This document shows, in pieces, positions 1 to 7,510 of a stretch of 64,000 bases of DNA. The notes below the pieces were generated by a model. That model was not told the DNA's origin, ran no database searches, and worked only from the letters and a program-made list of their open reading frames with translations. The first letter of the stretch is position 1. Each line of letters begins with the position of its first letter. The stretch comes from Oricola indica (lineage in GTDB: Bacteria > Pseudomonadota > Alphaproteobacteria > Rhizobiales > Rhizobiaceae): contig NZ_JAINFJ010000008.1 in the NCBI RefSeq assembly GCF_019966595.1, positions 1 through 64,000 on the forward strand. The letters run 5' to 3'. The translations under genes were made by a program, and so were the position numbers.

Positions 1-30
1 GTAAGGGCTGATTGTTTATCAGACCCATCC

Positions 31-342
31 TCATCGATAAGGAAGAGCATGGAGACGGGAGCTTAAAGCATGTGCTTCAAGTGATGCTTTGGGTAGCGAC
101 TCCGAGTGTAAAGATGGCGGTGGTGATACCCGCCTCCTCCCCTCTAGGTCTTCATGGGTCTCCAGCCGCACAGCGATGCACGGCAGAGACCTGCTTCTCG
201 TGTTCAACCGGACTGGATTGCTTCCGGGTCCTAGGAATGTGGCGGCCAGCATCTGGTCCACATGCCGACCGCCACGATTGGCAGCGGCAGCCGCCAGCAC
301 CATGCTAGCCACCTCAAGCACGACACCACAAGCCGCCGCCAC
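31..342 (-). CDS. Possible small hypothetical protein (weak)
   Basis: This is a 103-codon frame with a GTG start only three bases after the stop of the upstream DUF4062 gene, so it could be the next gene of that operon. Residues 1-20 are hydrophobic and alanine-rich; the rest is rich in Arg, Ser and Pro with no motif I recognise. Such frames also arise by chance in GC-rich DNA, and the overlapping plus-strand frames are equally open. Positions 1-30 hold nothing I can identify. Low confidence. Confidence 0.22.
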   Translation of the reverse strand: MAAACGVVLEVASMVLAAAAANRGGRHVDQMLAATFLGPGSNPVRLNTRSRSLPCIAVRLETHEDLEGRRRVSPPPSLHSESLPKASLEAHALSSRLHALPYR

Positions 343-345
343 GCA

Positions 346-1197
346 CTAAAGATTGTCCGCCTGTTCATATCCCCGACTTGTCACACGGAAAACCTCGTGT
401 GGCGTGCCTCCATGATACTCAAGCAGTCCCCTTCGTTGGAGTTCCTGCACGGCGGAAAGCCAATTTGCACTGGAGCGAACATCCCCGCGCACCACAAAGT
501 CTCGTCCGTTTGTCTGCACGTGGTCGCTAGTTATAAGCGATAACACCAACACTTGGCCTTTCCGATCATGCGCGGCTTCTCGGAGTAATTCCTTTGCGGT
601 TTCTGAGAGGTCTATGCCCTGAGTTCTTGGAGCACCGCCCACGAGTGCATCGCCCGAGCCGTTCTGATTTCCGTTTGGCCCCATCCGCTTGAAAATGCGA
701 TTGATGGTCTGAGCGAGTTGGCGGGTAAGAAGCGTCTGTAGCTCTGTGGTCGAATCATAGGTTGCCAGCAGCCCCAGCCCCTGCATCTCTTTTCGAAAGC
801 GCTTCACGGCTGCATATTGGTCTTGATCGATACTGTCAGGCACCACGGGAGCGGACGAAAAGTAAAGAAGCGTCGGTTTCTTCCCCTCTATGTGTTCCCG
901 AATCTCCTCTTCGGTGCCGCTATCGGCCACACCCGTTGGACTTCCAAACCGAGTCCAAAAGAGTCCGATCAGAATGTCACACTCCTTGAGAATCTGCTTG
1001 TTGATGATCCCTTGAGGACGGTCCCCCATTTCGGGTGACGCATGGCTCTCCCAACCGACCGGCATAAGGACCAGCTTGCGATCCTCAGCGTGGACAGAGT
1101 TCCACTCATGGATAACCTGCCGGACCAGTTGGCGCTCTTCGTTGGTGTCGCCAGGTGACGCGATCATTATGTTAAGAACTGTAGCCTGATAGCCCAT
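346..1197 (-). CDS. DUF4062 (TIR-like) domain protein with C-terminal winged-helix-like region
   Basis: The 283-residue protein opens with the family signature MIASPGDTNEER, followed by the conserved PVGWE, RPQGIIN, CDILIGLFWTRFGSPT and SGTEEEI blocks, which together mark a DUF4062-type domain over about residues 6-165. This fold is related to TIR domains and is known from predicted conflict and defence proteins. Residues about 195-283 look like a small winged-helix domain (LITSDHV, LQRRGLLEY, FRVTSRGYEQA). The ATG start has a good AGAGGTG site four bases upstream. It lies in an integrated element, which fits an accessory or defence role, but its substrate is unknown. No NTPase domain is fused to it, unlike many DUF4062 proteins. 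Confidence 0.75.
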   Translation of the reverse strand: MGYQATVLNIMIASPGDTNEERQLVRQVIHEWNSVHAEDRKLVLMPVGWESHASPEMGDRPQGIINKQILKECDILIGLFWTRFGSPTGVADSGTEEEIREHIEGKKPTLLYFSSAPVVPDSIDQDQYAAVKRFRKEMQGLGLLATYDSTTELQTLLTRQLAQTINRIFKRMGPNGNQNGSGDALVGGAPRTQGIDLSETAKELLREAAHDRKGQVLVLSLITSDHVQTNGRDFVVRGDVRSSANWLSAVQELQRRGLLEYHGGTPHEVFRVTSRGYEQADNL

Positions 1198-1400
1198 TGC
1201 ACACCTCTGCCGACCGGAGGGCGGAGACTAGGGGAATCCCGGACGCGCTCCAAGGGGTCGTAAATTCAACATCCAGAATAAACGTGGCGGCGCTCGCGTT
1301 TCCCCCCATGGCCCCCGCCGCTGCCTGAGGAAACGACCCTAGGCCCCCACCCCCATGGCGTGAAGGTGAGCCGGGGGCAGGCCAGCCCACCGCAATCAAA

Positions 1401-1475
1401 AGCGTCCACAAATGTAAACCTTTTTGGCACAATCCTCTTGACTGTACCTTTAGCGTCCACTAATTATATGTCCAC
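1401..1475 (+). promoter_or_regulatory. Direct repeats and promoter upstream of the resolvase
   Basis: AGCGTCCAC occurs at 1401-1409 and again at 1452-1460, 51 bases apart (close to five helical turns), with a partial third copy, TGTCCAC, at 1469-1475. A sigma70-like promoter overlaps the set: TTGACT at 1438-1443 and AATTAT at 1462-1467, spacing 18. The repeats could be recombinase-binding subsites or operators for autoregulation. The rest of 1198-1400 holds no gene I can support. Confidence 0.45.
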
Positions 1476-1501
1476 GATACCTTAAGAGGATAGTAGACGT
1501 T

Positions 1502-2065
1502 ATGGGCGAGATTATTGGCTATGCGCGTGTGTCGAGCGTTGGGCAGCGGCACGAGGGCCAGGTGGAGCGGCTCAAGGAGGCGGGAGCCACCAAGGTCTTT
1601 GCGGAGAAGGTCTCAGGACTGGACAAGGAGCGGCCCGAATTGGCGCGGTGCCTTGAGTACCTCCGCGAAGGCGACACGCTGCTAATCACCAAGCTGGACA
1701 GGCTGGCCCGTTCCACCAGCCATCTCCACCAGATCGTGGAAGACCTCACGGCCAAGGGGGTGGGCTTCAAGGTCCTTGATGACGCCTCCCTAGATACCAC
1801 CACCCGCACGGGGAAGCTGGTCTTTGGCATCCTTGCATCCATCGCGGAGTTTGAGACGGCCCTCAGGAAAGAACGCCAGATGGAAGGCATCGCGAAGGCC
1901 AAGGCGGAAGCTGAAAAGGAAGGCAAGCCTTGGGGGAGACCTAAGCTAGTGACCTCGGAGGTGGAGGCGAAGATTGCCAAGTTACGAGAAGACGGCATGT
2001 CCATCCGCAAGATCGCTGCGGAGGTGGGGTTCTCCAAGGCGACTGTGCAGAAGGCCATTAGTTAG
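1502..2065 (+). CDS. Serine recombinase, resolvase/invertase family
   Basis: This 187-residue small serine recombinase has the N-terminal catalytic motif GYARVSS (nucleophile Ser11), the LDRLARS motif with its catalytic arginines, and the segment GILASIAEFETALRKER that forms the long E helix. Residues about 140-187 (WGRPKLVTSEVEAKIAKL, then SIRKIAAEVGFSKATVQKAI) are the Hin-type helix-turn-helix. The length matches resolvases such as those of Tn3-family elements and DNA invertases. An AAGAGGA site lies 11 bases before the ATG. The repeats just upstream may be its sites. No transposase is present here, so it may serve multimer resolution, excision or inversion for the element. It overlaps the convergent next gene by eight bases. 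Confidence 0.93.
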   Translation: MGEIIGYARVSSVGQRHEGQVERLKEAGATKVFAEKVSGLDKERPELARCLEYLREGDTLLITKLDRLARSTSHLHQIVEDLTAKGVGFKVLDDASLDTTTRTGKLVFGILASIAEFETALRKERQMEGIAKAKAEAEKEGKPWGRPKLVTSEVEAKIAKLREDGMSIRKIAAEVGFSKATVQKAIS

Positions 2066-2435
2066 CCAATGATGCGGGGTCGATGCCTTGTTCAATTGTC
2101 ACGATGTTGAGGATGGCCCTATAGTCGATTCCACGTCCCGCACGGATATCGCTTCTGACCTTATCTTCGAGGCGTTGCTTCTCAGCTTTCAGCCGCCTTG
2201 CAGTCTGGGCCGGGGTCTCTCCCTTCGGTTCTGCGTTGGCATGTGATTGACCGGGTGAAAGGCACTCTATGCCTCCAGTCTTCTCAAAGTGGCAAAGCTC
2301 AACGCCGTGCGTCCAGCGGTCATATCGGAGGAACATTACAGGCGTGGTAGTCGGTGTGATCGAATACCGCCAGAACCAAGCCGCCCCAACGACCACGAGC
2401 ACCGACCCCACTACCGGGAGGACAGCACGCATCAA
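2058..2435 (-). CDS. Hypothetical protein with N-terminal membrane anchor
   Basis: This is a 125-residue protein I do not recognise. Residues 1-24 form one hydrophobic segment (MMRAVLPVVGSVLVVVGAAWFW), probably a membrane anchor or uncleaved signal. Residues 35-60 contain two cysteines (ELCHFEKTGGIECLS), and the C-terminal half is a charged helix (TAQTARRLKAEKQRLEDKVRSDI). Its ATG overlaps the stop of the upstream winged-helix gene by four bases (ATGA), so the two are very probably co-translated. It converges on the resolvase gene. Confidence 0.6.
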   Translation of the reverse strand: MMRAVLPVVGSVLVVVGAAWFWRYSITPTTTPVMFLRYDRWTHGVELCHFEKTGGIECLSPGQSHANAEPKGETPAQTARRLKAEKQRLEDKVRSDIRAGRGIDYRAILNIVTIEQGIDPASLAN

Positions 2436-3046
2436 GCACCGTCCTCAGGTTCATTGTCCTTGAGGACTTGCTCCTCCGCCATCACGCTAGCGAGTTTGTC
2501 TGAAGGCAGTGCGGCCATTAGAACCGCGTCCACCTGCGGGAGGTATGACGCCCACATTGGCCTCCCTTCAAATTGGATGTTCTCGGGGTGCCCGTCCATC
2601 CGACACAAAGCGCGTGCCGCTATTTCTCGTGGACCTTGTTTGCGCCTCTTGGTCATGCCTCGTTGATCCGGCAGGACTGCTAGGAGTTGGTCTCTCAGGT
2701 GAACGCCCTTCGTCGTCAAGCTGGCGACCTTCTGTCTCCGGTTCCTCGGGTAGGTATCTGTTTTGACGAGGCCCATACCGGGTTTTTCTTGGCGCTCCCA
2801 GTCTCCTAGATAGCGTAAATGCCTGGATACCGTTGTTTCGCTGAGGCCGATTCTACTCGCCAATTCGTGAAGCGTTAAAGGCTCTTCCCCATCGTGTATA
2901 CCACCCCACAACGCTACGCCAAGGAACGTGTTTATGATTGAGGCGTTGATCTCACCCTTAAGCGAAAGCATTACAAGATTAGCATCAAGGTATCCCTGTA
3001 GGGTCCTGAAATTGAGGTGCTTTTTATCCAACTCGCGCCCCTCCAA
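2432..3046 (-). CDS. Winged-helix (MarR-like) DNA-binding protein
   Basis: This 204-residue protein has a helix-turn-helix at about residues 58-85 (LTLHELASRIGLSETTVSRHLRYLGDW), followed by a wing-like KVASLTTKGVHLRDQLLAVLPDQ, as in MarR-type regulators. The C-terminal 75 residues are unassigned. No in-frame ATG exists near the N-terminus; TTG at 3046 with a GGTGA site seven bases upstream is the best start. It lies 27 bases after the integrase stop on the same strand, suggesting an int-regulator-membrane protein operon. A role controlling the element is likely but inferred. Confidence 0.7.
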   Translation of the reverse strand: MEGRELDKKHLNFRTLQGYLDANLVMLSLKGEINASIINTFLGVALWGGIHDGEEPLTLHELASRIGLSETTVSRHLRYLGDWERQEKPGMGLVKTDTYPRNRRQKVASLTTKGVHLRDQLLAVLPDQRGMTKRRKQGPREIAARALCRMDGHPENIQFEGRPMWASYLPQVDAVLMAALPSDKLASVMAEEQVLKDNEPEDGA

Positions 3047-3073
3047 CAGTTTATCACCATGGGCGGTTTTACA

Positions 3074-4756
3074 CTAAAGGAGAGGGTCGATGTTTGCCAT
3101 CTCCGCTGCGAGTTTAGTCCACATCTCCCGACTCTTTCCGTATTTCTGGGAACTCCTCCCCGTTGATCGCCCCGTAATATAGGCGGCCACATCGTCGGAC
3201 ATGACGCCCAACCGTAGGTCCTCGAAAAGGTGACGGAAGCCGTGAGCGGGAGGAGGGGTGCGGCTCTCTTCCTTCAACACATCGCCACGAATCCATTCCC
3301 CAAGGCTTTGCTGTTTGCGCTTCTCCGGGAAGATGAGCGCGGTATTTGCACCGCGAGCATATTCTATGAATCCCTCGCGAATCACTGCGGGGTGAATGGG
3401 GACCACACGGCTTGTTTTGGTCTTGGTGGTCTTTCCTTGCCCATCGTGGCGGACGTGAAGGAACCAGTGGCCACCGAACTCCTCCAGGTCATTGCGCTCC
3501 AATTGCGAGACTTCTCCAATCCTCATGCCTGAATAGGCCATCAGCCACGGCATCCAGCGCTTGAAAGCTAGCCGCTGATCTCTACTGGCAAGCAGGACCA
3601 GCCGCGCCTGCTCCTTCGTATAAGTCCGATTTGCGCTGTCCGGCCTTTGCGCCTCAGGTAGCTCTAGCGCTTCGAGTGGGTCGCCTTTCGGAAATATCGT
3701 CTTGTCATTCTGGCGAATTGCCCACTTCACCACCGCGCTTAACACTAACACTTTATCCCGAAGAGTCTTGGCGGAGAGACCATCTTTTCGCAACTTCTCC
3801 ATCCACCGCCGAACCTCGTCCTTACTCACGGTGGCGATTCGCTCTGAGCCCCGCCAAGAGGTGAATTCGAGGCACACCCTCCGATACTTCTTGAATGTCG
3901 CGGGTGAGCGTGCGGGTGCCGTGCCGAGTGTGACCATCCTCTCTCGCTCTTCAATCACACTGCGAAAGGTCTCATCTACGGTCTTTCTGGAGCCCCCGAC
4001 AAAGACAGGGGGATTGGCTGCCCAAGCGGGGGTCTCATAGTTCCCCTCTGCGTTCTCGCCCAACCAGTTGCGGGCACGCTCCCTGAACCGCCCAACCTGC
4101 TCGGAGAGGGCCGACCGCTCGGAGGTGGTAAGGCGTACCCTATGCCTGTCCGCCAAGCCCTTGGCGATTGCGTAGGCGGCGGCCTCGTCTGATTTAGTGA
4201 GGGCCTTTAAGAACTCCGCCACCAAGTCCCGCTGTGCTACGGGAAGGTTTGCGCTCTGCAAGGCGGAGAGGCGCTCCTCAAGTTCGGGCCGGGAGAGGGG
4301 GAGTAGCTCTTGTGAGAGTGTGAAGACGGAATCACCATCCCGCAGCGAAAGGCGGCAGTAGTGGTCTCGCAGGTTTTCGGCCAGCACTTCAAGCAAGCGG
4401 CGAGGTGGTGGGATTTCGCTCGGATTTTCCTCGTGTTTGTCCCGGAAGGAAACGGCGTCCTCTATCGCCAACGCCATGCGCTCCTTCTCAGTCAGGTGCC
4501 GATAATCCGCTTCGAGCAATATACGCCATCGGTCCCACTGCTCCTCTTGGTCAGTTGCGATATCCCGATAGCGGCGATCCGCAACCGCCTTCTCCTTGGT
4601 TTCCAGCGAACGCCAGACCTCGCGTATGACCTGGAGCCGGAGAGCCAAGAGTTCTTCGCGTCGGTTCCAAAGGTCGGTCGGGGTCGCCTTCCGGTAATAC
4701 CAAATGTCGCCGCGCTTGCTTGGACCGGCCATCGTCCATCTTCTCCGCTTGCTCAT
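3074..4756 (-). CDS. Tyrosine recombinase / phage-type integrase
   Basis: This 560-residue protein has a DUF6538-like N-terminus (RGDIWYYRKATPTDLW), a core-binding SAM-like domain at about 265-350 (SPATFKKYRRVCLEFTSW) and a catalytic domain at about 385-550. Visible catalytic residues are Arg of YSGMRIGE (about 412), His and Arg of AHGFRH (about 508) and Tyr of QKYG (about 539). The position normally held by His or Trp (LGHS in most relatives) reads TGRS, so this residue seems to be Arg. The ATG has an AAGGTG site five bases upstream. Its place beside tRNA-Val indicates site-specific integration into that tRNA gene. Confidence 0.93.
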   Translation of the reverse strand: MSKRRRWTMAGPSKRGDIWYYRKATPTDLWNRREELLALRLQVIREVWRSLETKEKAVADRRYRDIATDQEEQWDRWRILLEADYRHLTEKERMALAIEDAVSFRDKHEENPSEIPPPRRLLEVLAENLRDHYCRLSLRDGDSVFTLSQELLPLSRPELEERLSALQSANLPVAQRDLVAEFLKALTKSDEAAAYAIAKGLADRHRVRLTTSERSALSEQVGRFRERARNWLGENAEGNYETPAWAANPPVFVGGSRKTVDETFRSVIEERERMVTLGTAPARSPATFKKYRRVCLEFTSWRGSERIATVSKDEVRRWMEKLRKDGLSAKTLRDKVLVLSAVVKWAIRQNDKTIFPKGDPLEALELPEAQRPDSANRTYTKEQARLVLLASRDQRLAFKRWMPWLMAYSGMRIGEVSQLERNDLEEFGGHWFLHVRHDGQGKTTKTKTSRVVPIHPAVIREGFIEYARGANTALIFPEKRKQQSLGEWIRGDVLKEESRTPPPAHGFRHLFEDLRLGVMSDDVAAYITGRSTGRSSQKYGKSREMWTKLAAEMANIDPLL

Positions 4757-4833
4757 AGTGCACCTTTTCGTAGCAGTCCGACTTGCGAAATGCCAAGAAA
4801 AACACTAACTTGTTGGCGCTACAGGGAGAATGA

Positions 4834-4909
<76 letters not shown>

Positions 4910-5091
4910 GGAAACCGTGGCGGGTATCTAAGCGGGAATGCGCGTCGATGCAAGCGTTGGTTGGCGTTTCGCGCGCCGCAGATTCCGGGTGGTAAAAAAA
5001 CCTGCACGAGGCGCTTGCGGTTCGCTTGACAGGGTATGGGGAACCGCTTAATTGACCGCTCACGCTTCGGGCCACGGCCCGGACGGAAAAC

Positions 5092-5168
5092 GCGGGTGTA
5101 GCTCAGTTGGTTAGAGTGCCGGCCTGTCACGCCGGAGGTCGCGGGTTCGAGCCCCGTCACTCGCGCCA
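5092..5168 (+). tRNA. tRNA-Asp (anticodon GTC)
   Basis: The cloverleaf has acceptor GCGGGTG with CACTCGC, anticodon stem CCGGC/GCCGG around CTGTCAC (anticodon GTC), T loop TTCGAGC, discriminator G and encoded CCA. The gene is divergent from tRNA-Val, with about 180 bases between them and no gene in that gap. Confidence 0.97.
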
Positions 5169-5195
5169 TTTTCCACAATAGCTGGAAAATGGCGC
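5163..5195 (+). repeat. 13-bp perfect inverted repeat overlapping the tRNA-Asp 3' end
   Basis: GCGCCATTTTCCA at 5163-5175 is repeated exactly in inverted form at 5183-5195 with a seven-base loop. The left arm contains the discriminator and CCA of tRNA-Asp. No U-run follows, so it is not a classical terminator. It may act in 3' processing or transcript ending, or be a recombination scar. A second small hairpin (CTCCC/GGGAG) follows at 5200-5212. Confidence 0.6.
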
Positions 5196-5527
5196 AGCCC
5201 TCCCTGGGGGAGCAAAAAACGCAATCCTCATTGTTTCTCCACTGTTCGCAGAGCACTGCCGGTAACCCGCGGTGCGATATTGTTTCGAATTTAATATGAC
5301 TAAAAAAGTCAGGTAAATCCCGTGACTTGAGTTCCGGGCTCCGGAGCGGGCGAACGGTCGCAGGAGTGACTTTTCACGCTGATTTCGGCTTATGTTGCAC
5401 TTGCGTAGAACGGCTCCAAGGTCTAACCCGTGGGCATCGCAAGAGCGGCGAGGGGCCTCTTTCGACGGGTCTTCCCATCAAGCCATGGAGACCGTCCCGC
5501 CGCGCAATGAAATGGTGAAGCCAGACC
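5196..5527 (+). promoter_or_regulatory. Intergenic leader of the nuo operon with palindromic sites
   Basis: No gene is visible in these 332 bases. An AT-rich patch carries TGACT at 5297-5301 and AGTCA at 5307-5311, arms about one helical turn apart, and a third TGACTT follows near 5322. GCTCCGGAGC at 5338-5347 is a perfect 10-base palindrome. These are candidate operators for the operon that starts at 5528. I could not pick out a convincing -35/-10 pair by eye. Confidence 0.3.
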
Positions 5528-5893
5528 ATGGACGCAGTCATCGCATCCTATTTGCCGATCATCATCTTTCTCCTGGTGTGCGCCGGTATCGGCGCAGCCC
5601 TGATGATCGCTCCCTTCGTCGTCGCCTACAAGAATCCGGATCCCGAGAAGCTCTCGGCTTATGAGTGCGGATTCAATGCCTTCGACGATGCGCGCATGAA
5701 ATTCGACGTACGGTTCTACCTCGTCGCGATTCTCTTCATCATCTTCGATCTCGAAGTGGCGTTCCTGTTCCCCTGGGCGGTTTCGTTCGGCGAACTGGGG
5801 ATGTTCGGCTTCTGGTCGATGATGGTTTTCCTTGGCGTTTTGACCATCGGCTTTATCTACGAGTGGAAGAAGGGAGCGCTGGAATGGGATTGA
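5528..5893 (+). CDS. nuoA: NADH-quinone oxidoreductase subunit A
   Basis: This 121-residue membrane subunit of respiratory complex I sits at the junction of the hydrophilic and membrane arms. Three hydrophobic helices are visible (about 8-30, 63-85 and 93-113), with the conserved loop [44 protein letters not shown] between the first two; its Cys lies in the region known to close over the quinone channel. The ATG begins the nuo operon, and its stop is overlapped by the nuoB start by ten bases. Confidence 0.97.
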   Translation: MDAVIASYLPIIIFLLVCAGIGAALMIAPFVVAYKNPDPEKLSAYECGFNAFDDARMKFDVRFYLVAILFIIFDLEVAFLFPWAVSFGELGMFGFWSMMVFLGVLTIGFIYEWKKGALEWD

Positions 5894-6459
5894 GCGACAA
5901 CACGCTCGTCGCGCCGCAGCCGAAAGGCGTGCTGGACCCCAAGACGGGCAAGCCCGTGGGCGCCGACGATCCGTTCTTCGGCGAGATGAACAACGAACTC
6001 GCCGACAAGGGGTTTCTCGTCACCTCGACGGACGAACTGATCAACTGGGCGCGCACCGGCTCGCTGATGTGGATGACGTTCGGCCTGGCCTGCTGCGCCG
6101 TCGAAATGATGCAGATGTCGATGCCGCGCTACGACTGCGAGCGCTTCGGCTTCGCGCCGCGCGGCTCTCCGCGCCAGTCCGACGTGATGATCGTCGCCGG
6201 CACGCTGACCAACAAGATGGCGCCCGCCTTGCGCAAGGTCTACGACCAGATGCCCGAGCCGCGTTATGTCATCTCGATGGGCTCCTGCGCCAATGGCGGC
6301 GGCTACTACCACTATTCCTATTCGGTGGTGCGCGGATGCGACCGGGTCGTTCCGGTGGACATCTACGTTCCCGGCTGCCCGCCGACCGCGGAGGCGCTGC
6401 TCTATGGCGTGCTCCTGCTGCAAAAGAAGATCCGCCGAACCGGCACGATCGAACGCTGA
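5884..6459 (+). CDS. nuoB: NADH-quinone oxidoreductase subunit B (N2 cluster)
   Basis: This 191-residue subunit carries the terminal [4Fe-4S] cluster N2 that reduces quinone. The tandem cysteines of [11 protein letters not shown] and those of [11 protein letters not shown] and [14 protein letters not shown] are all present. The start chosen is the ATG at 5884, inside the last codons of nuoA, with AGGGAG seven bases upstream. The open frame runs back further, but those codons only shadow nuoA. The N-terminal 30 residues before the core are a typical alphaproteobacterial extension. Confidence 0.97.
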   Translation: MGLSDNTLVAPQPKGVLDPKTGKPVGADDPFFGEMNNELADKGFLVTSTDELINWARTGSLMWMTFGLACCAVEMMQMSMPRYDCERFGFAPRGSPRQSDVMIVAGTLTNKMAPALRKVYDQMPEPRYVISMGSCANGGGYYHYSYSVVRGCDRVVPVDIYVPGCPPTAEALLYGVLLLQKKIRRTGTIER

Positions 6460-6485
6460 TCGCCGCTAACGGAGCCGCATGAAAC

Positions 6486-7094
6486 ATGGCCACGACCGAA
6501 ACGCTCAATGACCTTGCCGGTACGCTCGCGGATGCGCTGGAGGGGATCGACTACGAGACGAGCATCGCCTTTGGCGAACTGACGATCACGACCGGAATCG
6601 GCAGCCTGATCGAGCTGCTGACCGCGCTGCGCGACGATGTGCAGCTGAAATTCGTCTCGTTCATCGATGTCACCGCCGTCGATTATCCGGGCCGCGAACG
6701 CCGGTTCGACGTCGTCTATCACCTGATGTCGCCGACGCTGAACCAGCGGCTGCGCGTCAAGCTGGAGACCGACGAGGACACGGCCGTTCCCAGCGCCGTT
6801 GGCGTCTATCCCGGCGCGAACTGGTTCGAGCGCGAGACCTACGACATGTATGGGGTGCTGTTTTCCGGCCATCCGGATCTGCGCCGCCTGCTGACCGATT
6901 ACGGTTTCGAAGGCCATCCGCTGCGCAAGGACTTCCCGCTGTCAGGCTTCGTGCAGGTGCGCTACGACGACGAGCAGAAGCGCGTCGTCTACGAGCCGGT
7001 GAAGCTGCGCCAGGAATTCCGCGATTTCGATTTCCTCTCGCCATGGGAAGGCACGGACTATGTGCTGCCGGGCGATGAAAAGAAAAGTGTATAG
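6486..7094 (+). CDS. nuoC: NADH-quinone oxidoreductase subunit C (30 kDa)
   Basis: This 202-residue peripheral-arm subunit shows the 30-kDa signature in [16 protein letters not shown], followed by [22 protein letters not shown]. The protein is a separate NuoC, not the NuoCD fusion of Escherichia coli. Its last codons and TAG stop lie at the very edge of a heptamer array: the stop TAG at 7092-7094 is the first three bases of the first repeat unit, so the natural C-terminus may have been altered slightly (it ends GDEKKSV). Confidence 0.97.
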   Translation: MATTETLNDLAGTLADALEGIDYETSIAFGELTITTGIGSLIELLTALRDDVQLKFVSFIDVTAVDYPGRERRFDVVYHLMSPTLNQRLRVKLETDEDTAVPSAVGVYPGANWFERETYDMYGVLFSGHPDLRRLLTDYGFEGHPLRKDFPLSGFVQVRYDDEQKRVVYEPVKLRQEFRDFDFLSPWEGTDYVLPGDEKKSV

Positions 7095-7126
7095 CGAATA
7101 GGGAGTAGTGAATAGCGAGTAGGGAA
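7092..7126 (+). repeat. Left heptamer array, five TAGNGAR units
   Basis: Units are TAGCGAA, TAGGGAG, TAGTGAA, TAGCGAG and TAGGGAA in perfect seven-base register. Because 7 is not a multiple of 3, the TAG of successive units falls in all three frames, so no ribosome can read through. The first TAG is the nuoC stop codon. Confidence 0.9.
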
Positions 7127-7178
7127 GCCGATTTCGGACATAACGTCATACCGCGACCTTCGGATCTGGCAGCTGGCC

Positions 7179-7505
7179 ATGGATTTGTCGGTTGATGTTT
7201 ACCGGGAGACGGTTGGCTTTCCCAAAAGCGAGACCTACGGAATGACGAGCCAAATTCGACGGGCCTCGACTTCCATTGCGGCCAATATCGCCGAAGGGCA
7301 TGGTCGGGAGAATACCGGGGCTTTCGTGCAGTTCCTGAGAATTGCACAAGGCTCCTTGAAAGAACTGGAAACCCATTTGATCCTCGCCGGACGGCTTGGA
7401 TATCTGGATGAAAAAATCGCGGGCGGGTTGCTCGCCAGAACGGATGAATTGGGCAGGATGATCAGATCGATGATCAGACGACTGCAGGAAAAGATGGCAG
7501 AATGA
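7179..7505 (+). CDS. Four-helix-bundle protein, 23S rRNA intervening-sequence (S23/bAvd-like) family
   Basis: From the ATG the protein has 108 residues, but the same frame is open from 7116, and the codons before the ATG spell the conserved family opening SYRDLRIWQLA, so the true N-terminus is upstream. No ATG, GTG or TTG exists there: only ATT at 7131 (AGGGAA four bases before it), ATA at 7140 and CTG at 7173. The family blocks [21 protein letters not shown] and [22 protein letters not shown] are clear. Relatives occur in 23S rRNA intervening sequences and as bAvd accessory proteins of diversity-generating retroelements; they form basic barrel-like pentamers thought to bind nucleic acid. No reverse transcriptase or rRNA is nearby. 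Codon use is visibly more AT-rich than in the nuo genes. Its role in the nuo operon is unknown. Confidence 0.88.
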   Translation: MDLSVDVYRETVGFPKSETYGMTSQIRRASTSIAANIAEGHGRENTGAFVQFLRIAQGSLKELETHLILAGRLGYLDEKIAGGLLARTDELGRMIRSMIRRLQEKMAE

Positions 7506-7510
7506 ACGGC

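Noticed and set aside
1172-1432. Minus-strand frame in the resolvase upstream region
   Set aside because: Low-complexity Gly/Ala translation overlapping the start of the DUF4062 gene and no ribosome-binding site.
1-4830. Second attachment site (copy of the tRNA-Val 3' end) inside the visible island
   Set aside because: No match to the tRNA 3' half was found, so the other end must be outside the window.
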